Shown: in pieces, positions 1 through 8,600 of the stretch
Layout: each line of letters starts with the position of its first letter
How positions within the stretch are numbered: the first letter of the stretch is position 1
Source of the DNA: Bacteroidales bacterium UBA6346
GTDB taxonomy: Bacteria; Bacteroidota; Bacteroidia; Bacteroidales; UBA932
Assembly (NCBI GenBank): GCA_002438905.1
Contig: DJSA01000148.1
Span: 15,737-41,555 of the forward strand
Direction: 5' to 3'
Length of the DNA: 25,819 nt
Notes under the pieces: model-generated
The model's database searches: none
The model's input: the letters and a program-made list of their open reading frames with translations, nothing else
What the model was told of the DNA's origin: nothing
Translations under genes and position numbers: made by a program

Positions 1-239
1 GGCTTGCGGTTGAGCCACAGCTGCTTGCCGCGTCCTTGGTCATATAGGTCGATGATTGCGTCCCATTTCCCGTTAAGAAGTTCATAATCACGCCCGTAGA
101 CATTCTGCATAAGCTCGGGGCTGCCGTATGCCTCCCTGTCTTTCGCTGCCTGCAACACGTCATCGGCATTGCTCGCCGACAAAGTAGAAGCAAAAATAGC
201 CAAAGAGATAGGCAACGCAAGTAAATACCTGATATTCAT
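1..239 (-). CDS. Probable glycoside hydrolase family 2 protein, N-terminal fragment (runs off left edge)
   Basis: Only the first 79 codons are in the window; the rest lies beyond the left edge. The product starts with a short basic n-region and a hydrophobic stretch (residues 1-20), then ...LSASNADD, so it should be exported to the periplasm. After the signal come YGRDYELLNGKW (about 44-55) and AIIDLYDQGRG (57-67). From memory these resemble the opening strand of the sugar-binding domain of Bacteroidales GH2 beta-galactosidase/beta-glucuronidase-like enzymes. The catalytic domain is not visible, so substrate and activity cannot be assigned. The start codon overlaps the stop of the upstream oxidoreductase/glycosidase gene (TAATG), so the two are co-transcribed and probably translationally coupled. 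Other exported carbohydrate-active enzymes with a similar N-terminus are possible. Confidence 0.6.
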   Translation of the reverse strand, partial: MNIRYLLALPISLAIFASTLSASNADDVLQAAKDREAYGSPELMQNVYGRDYELLNGKWDAIIDLYDQGRGKQLWLNRK

Positions 240-241
240 TA
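237..241 (-). other. TAATG stop/start overlap
   Basis: On the minus strand the TAA stop of the 1323-residue gene (241-239) shares its last A with the ATG of the next gene (239-237). Such overlaps usually mean one transcript and re-initiation by the same ribosomes, which would tie the amounts of the two enzymes together. Confidence 0.85.
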
Positions 242-3200
242 TTTTATGATTTTATATTTGTACATCACAAAACTGTTGGTCTTCGGAAGAGCAAACTCCA
301 CGGCACCGTTCCGACCGGCCACGGCTTCGAAATCTTCACCGTTGCCGAGGACTTTAGTGAATTTAATAGCCGCGTTTTCCGGCAGCCACGTGCCCAGAAC
401 TGCTGTCTCACGGCCGTTCAGTTCACGATAAACGAGTACAAAGCCGCTCCTCCCGTCTGGAAAAAGAGACTGGAAGCCCGTCCATGAACGTCCGGAAGGC
501 TCCTCGCCTATCGGAAGCACCGTACCACGATGGAAGTCCTTCATAATCCGGCGGTAGTCCCCGACAAGCCCAGAAATTCCGTATGCCTCCTCCGGCAGGT
601 TCGATGCTTCCAACCACGCAAGCGGCTGCCCGGCCATCGATGTGGCGAAGATGTAATCGAATGAATATGAAGACGGAGCAAATGGATCTCCGGCATATTT
701 GGCAGCATTGCGCCATTTGTTCAGAAACTCGGCCTGCAAGCGTTCCGCAGGAACATAGCGGCTGAGTTGCCAGAGGTTACGAAGAGTCTGATATGGATAG
801 TAGTTACCCCAGTCGGTGTAACGGTTTTCAAGGAATATGTTGCCGTATTCGTTGAACATATTGTAGCCGCCTCGGCGTCCTGCGGTCACGTCAAGATTGA
901 AAACTACCTGATTGTCAGTCTGTTCGAGTACAGTGTCAAAGAATCTGCGGAGATTGGCCTCGGCCTTCTTGGTGGGGATGGAAAGCCCGTCAATCTTGAA
1001 GATGCGGATGCCATATTCCCTATAGAGCTTCACCACGGCCTCAACGTCCTTCTCCCAGTCCTCGAAATCGTTCTGGATACTCGGATTGAACCACAGCCCC
1101 AGTTCAATTCCAAGTTCCTTGGCCTTGGCGACCACAGGGGCAAGTCCGTGAGGGTATTTGTCGCGCGCCGGAGTCCAGTAGAGAGGATTGTTCCAGATGT
1201 TTCTGAACGAGCCTTTTGCCACAGCCGAATTTGGACTCTTGCCCTCCTGCCAGCCGTCGTCAATCTGGAAGTGGGTGACACCGAGACGTGCCGCCTTCTC
1301 AAGCTCCGCAAGGCAGAATTCCTCGTTGACCTTCGAGTCCTGGCTACGGTCGCCCCATGTGTTCATCATTATCATCTCGTCCCGTTCCGGACGGTACTCA
1401 CGGATGTTCTTCTGGTAGGCACGCAGGGCCAGCAGCGGAGATAGTTCCCCCTCACCGAAGACACCGGTCACGCATGAGTAGAGTTTCACCCAGCCCGATG
1501 ACCTGAGATCATCCTCCGAGGCTCCGATGCCGGTGACTGTGAACTTTCCGAACTCGCAGACAAAGTCGGAGCCTGGATAGCCAAGCTGCACGCTTGAGCA
1601 TGGCGCTTCCTTAAGAAAGAAGAATCCGTTTCCGTCGCGGCCGTCACGGGCAAAGAGAAGATTGCCCCAGTAACCGGTCTTGCGGTAAGGGATGAAGTCC
1701 CGCTCGAAGACGAGATTGTTGTTCCAGTCGGTCACGTCAAAGAACTCAACCGCACGGCACTGCCAATGAACGCCATCAAGAGACAGAGTTTCAAGGTACG
1801 GAGCGCGCTTCCTTTTCTGTTTCATGTCGGCCGTGGACTCGATGTTCTTGTTGTCAGCGGCGTTGCCGCCTTCGCGCTCAACGGATGTATTCGCTCCGCA
1901 TACATAGTTGTCGCAGGCAATCGCAGGGCAGTTGTCATAGAGCCGGAACACGCGTCGAACCCGTGTCGGACCGAGCGAATATGAGACTTCCGCCTCAAGA
2001 TGTGCCGGACGTATGCCGTCGGAGGCGAGCATCCGTGTCGAGAATGTGCCTCCTGTCGCCCTCACAGGCTCCGCCGTCACGACAAGCGAAGGCTCCGAAG
2101 ACTTGTTCAGGAACACGCGTCCAGTCTTCAAATCCTTGACGGCTAGGTTTATCAGATCTCCGCCATTCCAAAGGAACGTTCTTTCAATCAGAGAGTTGGA
2201 CAGACGGAGAGTATCCGCTTCGAGGATTGCTCGGCAAGCGAAAAACTTGCGTGTCGGAATGGTCTTTCTCTCCAGATTCTCATTCGCCGGGGCAGCAAGC
2301 AGACAATTCTGCTCGTTGAAATTCTGGTCAAAAAGCGGCACGTCACGCCGGCCGGACCCTTCCTTCATCATTGCCTTAAGCTCAGCAAGATGTCCGCTGT
2401 AGACTCCGCGAGGCAGACAGCCGTACTTGTGGCAGAGCGATGCCGCCATTCCCACGACCTCGCCCATCATTCCGGTGGTCCGCATCACGCGCACCGTTCC
2501 AAGGGCCACATGGGAGCAGCTGATGTCGCGCCCGGCCATAAAAAGATTGCCAACGTTGCGGGAGTAGAGACAGCGGTAAGGCACCGCGTATGGATAAATC
2601 CAGTTATGAACAGTCGCGGACTTGAATTCTCCGCCGGGGAAGTTCTTCGAATTCCGGCTGTCCGGAAAATGAAGGTCTATGCTCCACGTCGTCGTGAATG
2701 ACGCGTCATCGTAAGGAATGTTTCCATCTATATCATTTTGTGTCAAGACGTAATCTCCCAAAAGCCGGCGTGATTCACGTTTTCCTGCAACGTATGCCAC
2801 CCAGTCGAGGCTGCGGTCGGCGAACTTGGGATCTCCGGAGTGGTTCTTCAGCCAGCTCCAGTTTGAGTAGATGACGAGCAGTCCGTAGTCGCGCACGCGC
2901 TCGGCCTCCAGAACCTGGTCGCGGTTCATCCCCGTCTCCCATGTCCACTCGCCCATAGTGACCTTCTCGCAGTTGTCGGCATTGAATTCAAGCCCGTATG
3001 AGAACTCCGGAAAAGATGTCGGATGGCTGTCCTTACGGGTATACCACTGCACTGAAGCCCCCATCATCATGCCATCAGGCTGCTCCGGGGCGAGAGATTC
3101 GCCATATTCGGAACGCCCTTCACGTCCCTGAGTCCAGTCAGCCCCGGCGAGATATCCGATTGTGCCGTCCCCCGTGCAGTCCGCGAAAAGCGGTGCCTCT

Positions 3201-4210
3201 AAAACGACCCCGGCACCGGTCTCGATGTGACGAGCCGTCACTGAAACAATCCTGCCGTCAGACGGGTCGGTAGCAACGGATAGGGCATGATAGGGAGCGA
3301 ACAGCGTCACATTCTCCTCGCCATCAATGAACTGCTGTTTTTTTTCATCCTCATAATTGGATGCCGGACCGGCATTGCCTTTTTTTGTGTGGCCGAACTC
3401 GCGGATCATCCTTCCGAGCCCTTCATAGGGGCCGACTTCAACGGTTCCGCCGAGATGGACGCGGACTTCGGAGCTGTTGTTGCCTCCAAGCACCGGGCGG
3501 TCGTTCACCAACGCCACCTTAAGCCCGTTGCGGGCAGCCGTGACGGCCGCGCACATTCCGGCGATTCCGCCCCCGACAACGACGAAATCAAATCTCTCCC
3601 GTACAGGTTCCGCAGTGTCGGAAAGCTCACGGCGAAGTTCGGCGATGCCTTCAACAGTCGTCGGAAGCTTAGGGAGCGCGCCCCCGGAAACAAGCAGCAC
3701 AGCATCGCAGCGTCCGTCAAAGCCGGTGAGGTCGTGGAGCCGTATCTCGGTCTCTCCTCCGCGTACCTTCACCGAGCCGGCATACTGCCAGCCCCATTCG
3801 TTGCCGACCATTCCGAGAACGGTTTTCAAAGTCCTTCCGCCGACAGAGAGCTTAAAAGCCCCTGGGCCTTCCTTGGCCGACCAAGGGGAAGTCCAGTTGT
3901 AGGTCCGCACCCACACATTCCAGACACCCTTTTTCAGTTCCACAGAAGTGGAAGCGTCCTTAACCGGTACGCCCATTCCGTGCGCGAGCAGATAGGGAGA
4001 GCCCATCTGATCCATAAACTGCTGATCCACGCACCAGCCACCTTTCTGCGCGAAGCTTTCCGCCTCAACGAGCACAAATTCAGCAGCGTCCGCAACGGCA
4101 TTTCCTCGCGCGAGCCCCGCAGCGGGAAAAAAGCACATCAGAGCAAATGTCAGAACTGCCCTTATACATCCCTTCATACAATCGGAGTTTATCATATTCA
4201 AATTTCGCAA
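239..4210 (-). CDS. Secreted FAD-dependent oxidoreductase fused to a GH36-like alpha-galactosidase
   Basis: A 1323-residue protein with three parts. Residues 1-40 hold an export signal; the ATG at codon 12 (4177) gives a more typical one (MKGCIRAVLTFALMCFFPAA) and may be the true start. Residues 44-185 look like a beta-sandwich of golvesin/carbohydrate-binding type. Residues 207-595 match the FAD_oxidored family: dinucleotide-binding GGGIAG (213-218), LGGNNSSEVRVHLGG (241-255), ADCTGDGTIGYLAGAD (343-358) and AGRDISCSHVALGTVRVM (559-576). From about 655 a second enzyme begins: an N-terminal sandwich (LSNSLIERTF), then a clan GH-D type barrel with FQIDDGW (981-987), FKIDG (1071-1075; D1074 the likely nucleophile) and ENRYTDW (1128-1134; D1133 the likely acid/base). 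The second half should hydrolyse alpha-galactoside-like bonds; the redox substrate is unknown. The first 66 bp upstream separate it from the HTCS gene. Confidence 0.85.
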   Translation of the reverse strand: MRNLNMINSDCMKGCIRAVLTFALMCFFPAAGLARGNAVADAAEFVLVEAESFAQKGGWCVDQQFMDQMGSPYLLAHGMGVPVKDASTSVELKKGVWNVWVRTYNWTSPWSAKEGPGAFKLSVGGRTLKTVLGMVGNEWGWQYAGSVKVRGGETEIRLHDLTGFDGRCDAVLLVSGGALPKLPTTVEGIAELRRELSDTAEPVRERFDFVVVGGGIAGMCAAVTAARNGLKVALVNDRPVLGGNNSSEVRVHLGGTVEVGPYEGLGRMIREFGHTKKGNAGPASNYEDEKKQQFIDGEENVTLFAPYHALSVATDPSDGRIVSVTARHIETGAGVVLEAPLFADCTGDGTIGYLAGADWTQGREGRSEYGESLAPEQPDGMMMGASVQWYTRKDSHPTSFPEFSYGLEFNADNCEKVTMGEWTWETGMNRDQVLEAERVRDYGLLVIYSNWSWLKNHSGDPKFADRSLDWVAYVAGKRESRRLLGDYVLTQNDIDGNIPYDDASFTTTWSIDLHFPDSRNSKNFPGGEFKSATVHNWIYPYAVPYRCLYSRNVGNLFMAGRDISCSHVALGTVRVMRTTGMMGEVVGMAASLCHKYGCLPRGVYSGHLAELKAMMKEGSGRRDVPLFDQNFNEQNCLLAAPANENLERKTIPTRKFFACRAILEADTLRLSNSLIERTFLWNGGDLINLAVKDLKTGRVFLNKSSEPSLVVTAEPVRATGGTFSTRMLASDGIRPAHLEAEVSYSLGPTRVRRVFRLYDNCPAIACDNYVCGANTSVEREGGNAADNKNIESTADMKQKRKRAPYLETLSLDGVHWQCRAVEFFDVTDWNNNLVFERDFIPYRKTGYWGNLLFARDGRDGNGFFFLKEAPCSSVQLGYPGSDFVCEFGKFTVTGIGASEDDLRSSGWVKLYSCVTGVFGEGELSPLLALRAYQKNIREYRPERDEMIMMNTWGDRSQDSKVNEEFCLAELEKAARLGVTHFQIDDGWQEGKSPNSAVAKGSFRNIWNNPLYWTPARDKYPHGLAPVVAKAKELGIELGLWFNPSIQNDFEDWEKDVEAVVKLYREYGIRIFKIDGLSIPTKKAEANLRRFFDTVLEQTDNQVVFNLDVTAGRRGGYNMFNEYGNIFLENRYTDWGNYYPYQTLRNLWQLSRYVPAERLQAEFLNKWRNAAKYAGDPFAPSSYSFDYIFATSMAGQPLAWLEASNLPEEAYGISGLVGDYRRIMKDFHRGTVLPIGEEPSGRSWTGFQSLFPDGRSGFVLVYRELNGRETAVLGTWLPENAAIKFTKVLGNGEDFEAVAGRNGAVEFALPKTNSFVMYKYKIIK

Positions 4211-4230
4211 ACATTTAATATTACAACGAC

Positions 4231-4238
4231 CAAATTTA
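4231..4238 (-). promoter_or_regulatory. Possible -7 promoter element (TAAATTTG)
   Basis: On the minus strand this reads TAAATTTG, which fits the Bacteroides -7 consensus TAnnTTTG, in the 66-bp gap between the HTCS stop and the oxidoreductase/glycosidase gene. It would give a leader of about 15 nt to the first ATG or about 47 nt to codon 12. No good -33 TTTG is seen and the 27-bp box found at the other promoters is absent, so it may be chance. Confidence 0.3.
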
Positions 4239-4276
4239 CCTCATTCTCTCGTGCACACGCGCCTTTGACGTCCACG

Positions 4277-7200
4277 TTACCATCGCACGTCCCTATGTTC
4301 CGTGCTCTGACCGGCGGCCTTGAACTCCGTTGGAGTCTGTCCGAAGTGCCGTTTGAAACATACGCTGAAATACTTGGGGTTCGCAAAGCCGGTCATCGTC
4401 GAGATTTCAGCCACCGTATATTCCGACTCTCTCAGCAGCTGTCCAGCACGCTTGAGGCGGATGTCAAGTATAAATTCCTTGATGGACATGCCAGTGAGGT
4501 CGTTTATCTTCTGGTAGAGGCGCGTGCGACCGATTGCCATGTCAGACGCAAAATCATCGACCCCATAGTCCTCATTTTCCATGTTCTGCTCAATGAAGGC
4601 TACAGCCTTCCGCATTAGCTCATCGTCCATAGACGAAATCGTCAGCTTCGATGGTTCGGCGACATATTTCTTGCTGTAGAGATCCTTAAGTTGAACCTGT
4701 CGCTTTATAAGATTGTCTATCTGCTTGAGCAGCACGTCGATGTCCACCGGTTTGTCCATGAAAACCGTCGCCCCATTCTCGAATGCATCAATTTTCGCGT
4801 TCTTGTTTTCCCCGGCCGCAGAAAGCATTATTATCGGAATATGCGATGTCTTTATGTTTGAACGTATACTCCGGCAGACCTCGAATCCATCGGCGCCCGG
4901 CATGAAAAGATCCGTGACAACGATGTGCGGCATTATCTTCTCCACCTTCGCGATCCCGTCGTCACCGGTCATCGCCGTATAGACATTATAAGACTTGGAC
5001 AACCTCTGTTCCAAGTAGTTGCGCAATGAGGCATCATCTTCTATCACAAGTACATCATATGGCTTGCGCTCATGCTTGTCACTTACAATCTGACGCTCAT
5101 AGATGTCGGAAATCATGTTGTCAATCTCTGATGCAGCATACTCATACACAGTCCCCTCCGACTCCACGGCAGCCTCATCCACGGTTCCGTCAGGGCATGG
5201 GACCAATGGGAGGACAACGGTAAACGAAACCATGGAATCAGCCGAAGATACCGATATCGTGCCCTTCATGTCGCTGACAAGTTCTTTGACTATGGCAAGG
5301 CCAAGACCGGTGTGGCTTTCGAATTCGGAACGTGTCTTGCCGGCGTTGTTGAAGGGCTCGAATATGCTGTCATACTTCTCGGGCGGAATTTCCGACCCGC
5401 TGTTGGTCACCGTAAACGACAGCCATTCGGAACCATCGGGCACCTGTCCGGCACGTTCGGGAGCCGCAGGCATAGGAGCTATTCTGACGCTGACATATCC
5501 ATTCTCGGTCGTGTACTTCACGGCATTGGAAATGAGGTTTGTGAAGACTTTTTCAATGGCATCGTAGTCAAACCTGGTTATATAGCTGTCCGCAAAAGAG
5601 ATAAATTCTGTTTCAATGTGCCTTTCAGACGCGCAGAACTCGAACAGCGAGAATATGCTGTCAACAAACTTTACTATGTCGCCCACCTTAAGGGACATCG
5701 GAATTTTCAGAGTCTCTATTTGTCTGAATTTCAGAAGATCGCCTATCATACGCTGGATTCTCACGACGTTGCGTCCTATCGTGTCGACATACTTCCTATT
5801 CGGAGCGTCCTCCGGAATCGTTTTCTCCAACTGCTTGAGAGGGTCGATGACGAGAGTGAGAGGCGTCTTGAGGTCATGGGATATGTTCGTGAAGAAATCC
5901 ATCCTTGCACGGGTGAGTTCCCTAAGATTCTGTTCTTTCTCCCTTTCCACTTCCAAACTCTGTTCGAGCATCTTCCTTCTGGTAGTGTAGGACCAGAGAA
6001 ATGCCAAGCAGAGAATTGCCAGCAAGACATAGACTGTAAGTGCGTACGGCGCCAAGAATGGTGAGGGCTTGATGTCGAAAGCTAGTGAACTGATGCGGTC
6101 ACCCCAGAGGCCATCGTTGTTGGATGCCTTTATCTGAAGAGTGTGCTTGCCGGGAGAGATGTTCACAAAACGCAGATAATGCTGTCCCGGAGGCAGTTCC
6201 GTCCACCCGTCAGTAACCCCGGACATTCTGTAGGCGTAGGCGTTCCGTTCCTGTTCCAGATAACTGTCAGAAGAGAATCCAACCTCGAAATCGTTCTGGA
6301 TGTGGGATAGCCGTATCGTGTGAGACCGGTCGGAATGGCCGTCAAGCGTGGATATGGACTGTCCGAGAACCGAGCCTTTCGCTGCCGGGATGACAGTCTC
6401 GTTGTTGACCTTAAGGTCTGTGAACCACACACGAGGCTTCTGCCTGTTGAGATTGAGACGCTCGGGGTGGAATGCGAGATATCCGTTCGTGCCTCCGAAT
6501 ATGAGTTCCCCGGACGATGTGACAAAGCAGGAACGTATATACCAGGAGCCGCAGCGGTTAGGGACATCTATCCCGGACTTGACGATTTCTCCTGAAGACT
6601 TGAGGCAGACGTAGAGTCCGGCATCGGTGCTGAGCCATACGTCTCCCGTCGAACGATCCTCGACAATGCCGAACACGGTACGTCCCGTAAAACTGCCGTC
6701 CGCCGAACTGTTATAGTTCACATATCGGCCGTCCGGACTTAGCCTGTTCACTCCTGCGCCTCTGGTTCCGAACCAAAGCCCGGAATCAGATGTCCTGCAC
6801 CACGAGCATAGGTTGTCGGCGGCGTAAGCATCGCTGCCTATGGCATAACGTCCGGTTATCTCCCTCGCCCTGACATCCACGACATACACTCCGGAATGGG
6901 TTACGAGCCACAGGTTGCCGGAAGCGTCATGGAAAAGGGCCTCTACCCTCATCCGCTTCCTGCGTCCGTCAGCGTCATGGAAGACTATATTCTCGACCCT
7001 TCCGGAAGCCCTGTCCCAAAACATCAGTTCGGCATCCGGATCCGAGAGCCACCATCCCGAGTCACCCTCGCGCAGGAAGTCATACACGGAAAGAGGCTGT
7101 CCGGAAGACGGATTGAGAATATGCAGGTCTTCCGACAGGCCTGTGCGGATGTCAATGCGCGTTATACCGCCATTGAACATAGACGCATACACATAGTCTC

Positions 7201-8386
7201 CCTCGCAATGCAGTCTCTTGATCATATTCGAGTTCAGCCGCCCGTTCTCAAGGTTGTAGTAGGAGAAGCGGCCGTCCCGTGCGTCCCGGCGGCAGACACC
7301 GCCGCCCTCGGTGCCAATCCAGAGACTTCCGGACCGGTCCTCAGCAAAGGCACTGACAATCGGATGCGGGAGTCCCCCGAGAGTCGGTGCGATGTGCCGT
7401 ATGTCATTGTCCGAGAATGACTGATAGGCAAGCTTTCCGCCATAAGTGCCGACCCACACGCCGCCGTCCGGGTCGGGATAGATTGACCACACGGAGTTGT
7501 TCGGAATGGAAAGAGGGTCTGCAAGATCTGAAGTAAGAAGAGCCGTGTCACCCGTTTCCGGTTCGACAAGCAGCAGTCCGGACTGGGTCGCCACCCAAAT
7601 CACTCCGTCCGCATCCATATACAGCTGTTTCGCCGTGCTTGACCTGTCGTAACCGTCAGGCAGCCTGAACGTACGCAGGATATTCCCGTTCGTGTCGCAC
7701 TCAAAGAGACCATCCCTCAGGGTGAGGACATAGACCCGTTCATCAGTTTCGACAATGTCTGAAACGATGGAATTGCCATTCCCGACATCCGCAAAGTCCG
7801 AATACACACCGGATCCACCGTCAAGTCTGAATATATGCCCGTATGTCCCGACATATATCCCCTTCCCCGCACAAGAGAGCGAAAGCGAGAACGGAGAGCG
7901 CCGGACATCCTCGGGGAGCGGATATTCCCTGACATTTCCCTCACCTTCGTAACGCACAATACAGTCATCGAGAATCATCCAGATGCTCCCCGCGCCGTCA
8001 GCGTCAATCGCCCCGACATCGCCGCTGAGCAGAAGGGACATGGTCTCTGAAAGATAGTCAAATCCATAGAGCCCGCAGTTGGTCGCCACATAGAGCCTTT
8101 TCTCCCTGTCCAGTCTTATTGCCCTGTAGTCCACCTGAATGTCGGGACGAGTGCCGCTCACGGCCTTGCTCTCAAACGAGTGACCGTTGAACATGTAGAG
8201 GGCATCCGTCCCGCTGAACCATATACGCCCGATGCTGTCCTTGGCGATGCTGTTGATGCCTCCGTAGTAGGACGTCTCCAGCATTTGATGAAAACGATAA
8301 TCCCTGCCGTCAATGGCCCAGAGCGGCACTGACAGCAGGAGAACTGCGACTATAAGCGAATATCTTTTCAGTCCGTCAGATTTCAT
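4277..8386 (-). CDS. Hybrid two-component system sensor/regulator (HTCS)
   Basis: A 1369-residue one-protein two-component system of the kind that controls Bacteroidota PULs. A signal segment (about 8-24) leads to a periplasmic sensor of Reg_prop repeats (about 40-640; e.g. GVIWVATQSG, GGVWVGTYGG, GSLWIGTEGG, SGLWFGTRGAG), typically two seven-bladed propellers, then a Y_Y_Y domain (about 690-772) and a transmembrane helix (778-798). Inside the cell follow HisKA with FFTNISHDLKTPL (H837), an ATPase domain with N-box LISNAVKYT (951-959), IFEPF (1008-1012) and TGLGLAI (1026-1032), a receiver domain (1110-1225, D1159 in TDLFMPG), and a C-terminal AraC-type helix-turn-helix (about 1255-1357). It presumably binds an oligosaccharide in the periplasm and activates the locus. 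Its own promoter carries the box shared with the GH3 and SusCD promoters. The G1 box is degenerate (TNSGSE). Confidence 0.96.
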   Translation of the reverse strand: MKSDGLKRYSLIVAVLLLSVPLWAIDGRDYRFHQMLETSYYGGINSIAKDSIGRIWFSGTDALYMFNGHSFESKAVSGTRPDIQVDYRAIRLDREKRLYVATNCGLYGFDYLSETMSLLLSGDVGAIDADGAGSIWMILDDCIVRYEGEGNVREYPLPEDVRRSPFSLSLSCAGKGIYVGTYGHIFRLDGGSGVYSDFADVGNGNSIVSDIVETDERVYVLTLRDGLFECDTNGNILRTFRLPDGYDRSSTAKQLYMDADGVIWVATQSGLLLVEPETGDTALLTSDLADPLSIPNNSVWSIYPDPDGGVWVGTYGGKLAYQSFSDNDIRHIAPTLGGLPHPIVSAFAEDRSGSLWIGTEGGGVCRRDARDGRFSYYNLENGRLNSNMIKRLHCEGDYVYASMFNGGITRIDIRTGLSEDLHILNPSSGQPLSVYDFLREGDSGWWLSDPDAELMFWDRASGRVENIVFHDADGRRKRMRVEALFHDASGNLWLVTHSGVYVVDVRAREITGRYAIGSDAYAADNLCSWCRTSDSGLWFGTRGAGVNRLSPDGRYVNYNSSADGSFTGRTVFGIVEDRSTGDVWLSTDAGLYVCLKSSGEIVKSGIDVPNRCGSWYIRSCFVTSSGELIFGGTNGYLAFHPERLNLNRQKPRVWFTDLKVNNETVIPAAKGSVLGQSISTLDGHSDRSHTIRLSHIQNDFEVGFSSDSYLEQERNAYAYRMSGVTDGWTELPPGQHYLRFVNISPGKHTLQIKASNNDGLWGDRISSLAFDIKPSPFLAPYALTVYVLLAILCLAFLWSYTTRRKMLEQSLEVEREKEQNLRELTRARMDFFTNISHDLKTPLTLVIDPLKQLEKTIPEDAPNRKYVDTIGRNVVRIQRMIGDLLKFRQIETLKIPMSLKVGDIVKFVDSIFSLFEFCASERHIETEFISFADSYITRFDYDAIEKVFTNLISNAVKYTTENGYVSVRIAPMPAAPERAGQVPDGSEWLSFTVTNSGSEIPPEKYDSIFEPFNNAGKTRSEFESHTGLGLAIVKELVSDMKGTISVSSADSMVSFTVVLPLVPCPDGTVDEAAVESEGTVYEYAASEIDNMISDIYERQIVSDKHERKPYDVLVIEDDASLRNYLEQRLSKSYNVYTAMTGDDGIAKVEKIMPHIVVTDLFMPGADGFEVCRSIRSNIKTSHIPIIMLSAAGENKNAKIDAFENGATVFMDKPVDIDVLLKQIDNLIKRQVQLKDLYSKKYVAEPSKLTISSMDDELMRKAVAFIEQNMENEDYGVDDFASDMAIGRTRLYQKINDLTGMSIKEFILDIRLKRAGQLLRESEYTVAEISTMTGFANPKYFSVCFKRHFGQTPTEFKAAGQSTEHRDVRW

Positions 8387-8445
8387 TCAGAATAATTGGT
8401 CTATCAGTCCAGTACAAATCGCGGTTTTTCTAACGTCAGAAACAT

Positions 8446-8455
8446 GAAACGTTTC
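8446..8455. promoter_or_regulatory. Perfect 10-bp palindrome in the HTCS leader
   Basis: GAAACGTTTC is its own reverse complement and lies between the -7 element at 8469-8476 and the HTCS start, so it would fall in the 5' leader of that transcript, just after the start site. On the minus strand it overlaps a short direct repeat, GAAACGC then GAAACGT. It could be an operator or a small hairpin, but a 10-bp palindrome can occur by chance. Confidence 0.25.
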
Positions 8456-8468
8456 GCGTTTCTTATCA

Positions 8469-8476
8469 CAAAAATA
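8469..8476 (-). promoter_or_regulatory. -7 promoter element of the HTCS gene (TATTTTTG)
   Basis: The minus strand reads TATTTTTG, a full match to the Bacteroides -7 consensus TAnnTTTG. The same 8-mer occurs at 21751-21758 and 25491-25498, each time 29-30 bp downstream of the conserved 27-bp box, which argues that it is real. The implied leader before the HTCS ATG is roughly 75 nt. Confidence 0.7.
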
Positions 8477-8505
8477 TAAAAGTTTGAAATGACAAACCAA
8501 TTTAT

Positions 8506-8532
8506 CCATACGGAAATGGTTCGATTTTGTAC
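8506..8532 (-). promoter_or_regulatory. Conserved 27-bp upstream activator box, copy 1 (HTCS promoter)
   Basis: On the minus strand the box consists of two adjacent 10-bp half-sites, GTACAAAATC and GAACCATTTC, followed by CGTATGG. Nearly the same sequence is at 21789-21815 and 25528-25554. It ends 29 bp before the TATTTTTG element. Tandem half-sites one helical turn apart suit an AraC-family regulator such as the HTCS, so this may be an autoregulatory site that also drives the enzyme genes downstream of it. Confidence 0.7.
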
Positions 8533-8575
8533 GAATGCCCAGCCAATATTCAGAGGCGGGGCATTTACAGGTAAA

Positions 8576-8600
8576 CGAGACTGGGATTATTTCTGTCTCG
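8576..8600 (-). terminator. Possible weak terminator at the end of the SusCD operon
   Basis: An inverted repeat, CGAGAC (8576-8581) and GTCTCG (8595-8600), encloses a 13-nt loop that contains the stop codon of the DUF4886 gene. On the minus strand the stem is followed by TTTACC and then a second small hairpin (TTTACCTGTAAA). The stem is short and the T-run poor, so read-through into the HTCS gene is possible. Confidence 0.3.

Noticed and set aside
4211..4276. Search for a terminator or activator box between the HTCS and the oxidoreductase gene
   Set aside because: No stem with a T-run and no GTACAAAA/GAACCATTT half-sites are present; only a weak -7-like element is noted.
3287..4618. Long plus-strand frame (443 codons) and other long plus-strand frames at 10151-11161, 12430-13392 and 23766-24647
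   Set aside because: They lie antisense to genes with clear domains, span gene junctions, and show no signal peptide or recognisable motif. Such open antisense frames are common in fairly GC-rich genes.
4277..8386. Degenerate G1 box (TNSGSE in place of DxGxG) as a sign of a dead kinase
   Set aside because: Asparagine at this position is common in HTCS kinases as I recall them, and the H-box, N-box, F-box and G2 motifs are intact, so loss of activity is not supported.
8412..8421. GTACAAATCG on the plus strand, resembling the first half-site of the activator box in reverse orientation
   Set aside because: The second half-site is absent (GCGGTTTTTC follows), the spacing has no counterpart at the other promoters, and a 10-base partial match is expected by chance.
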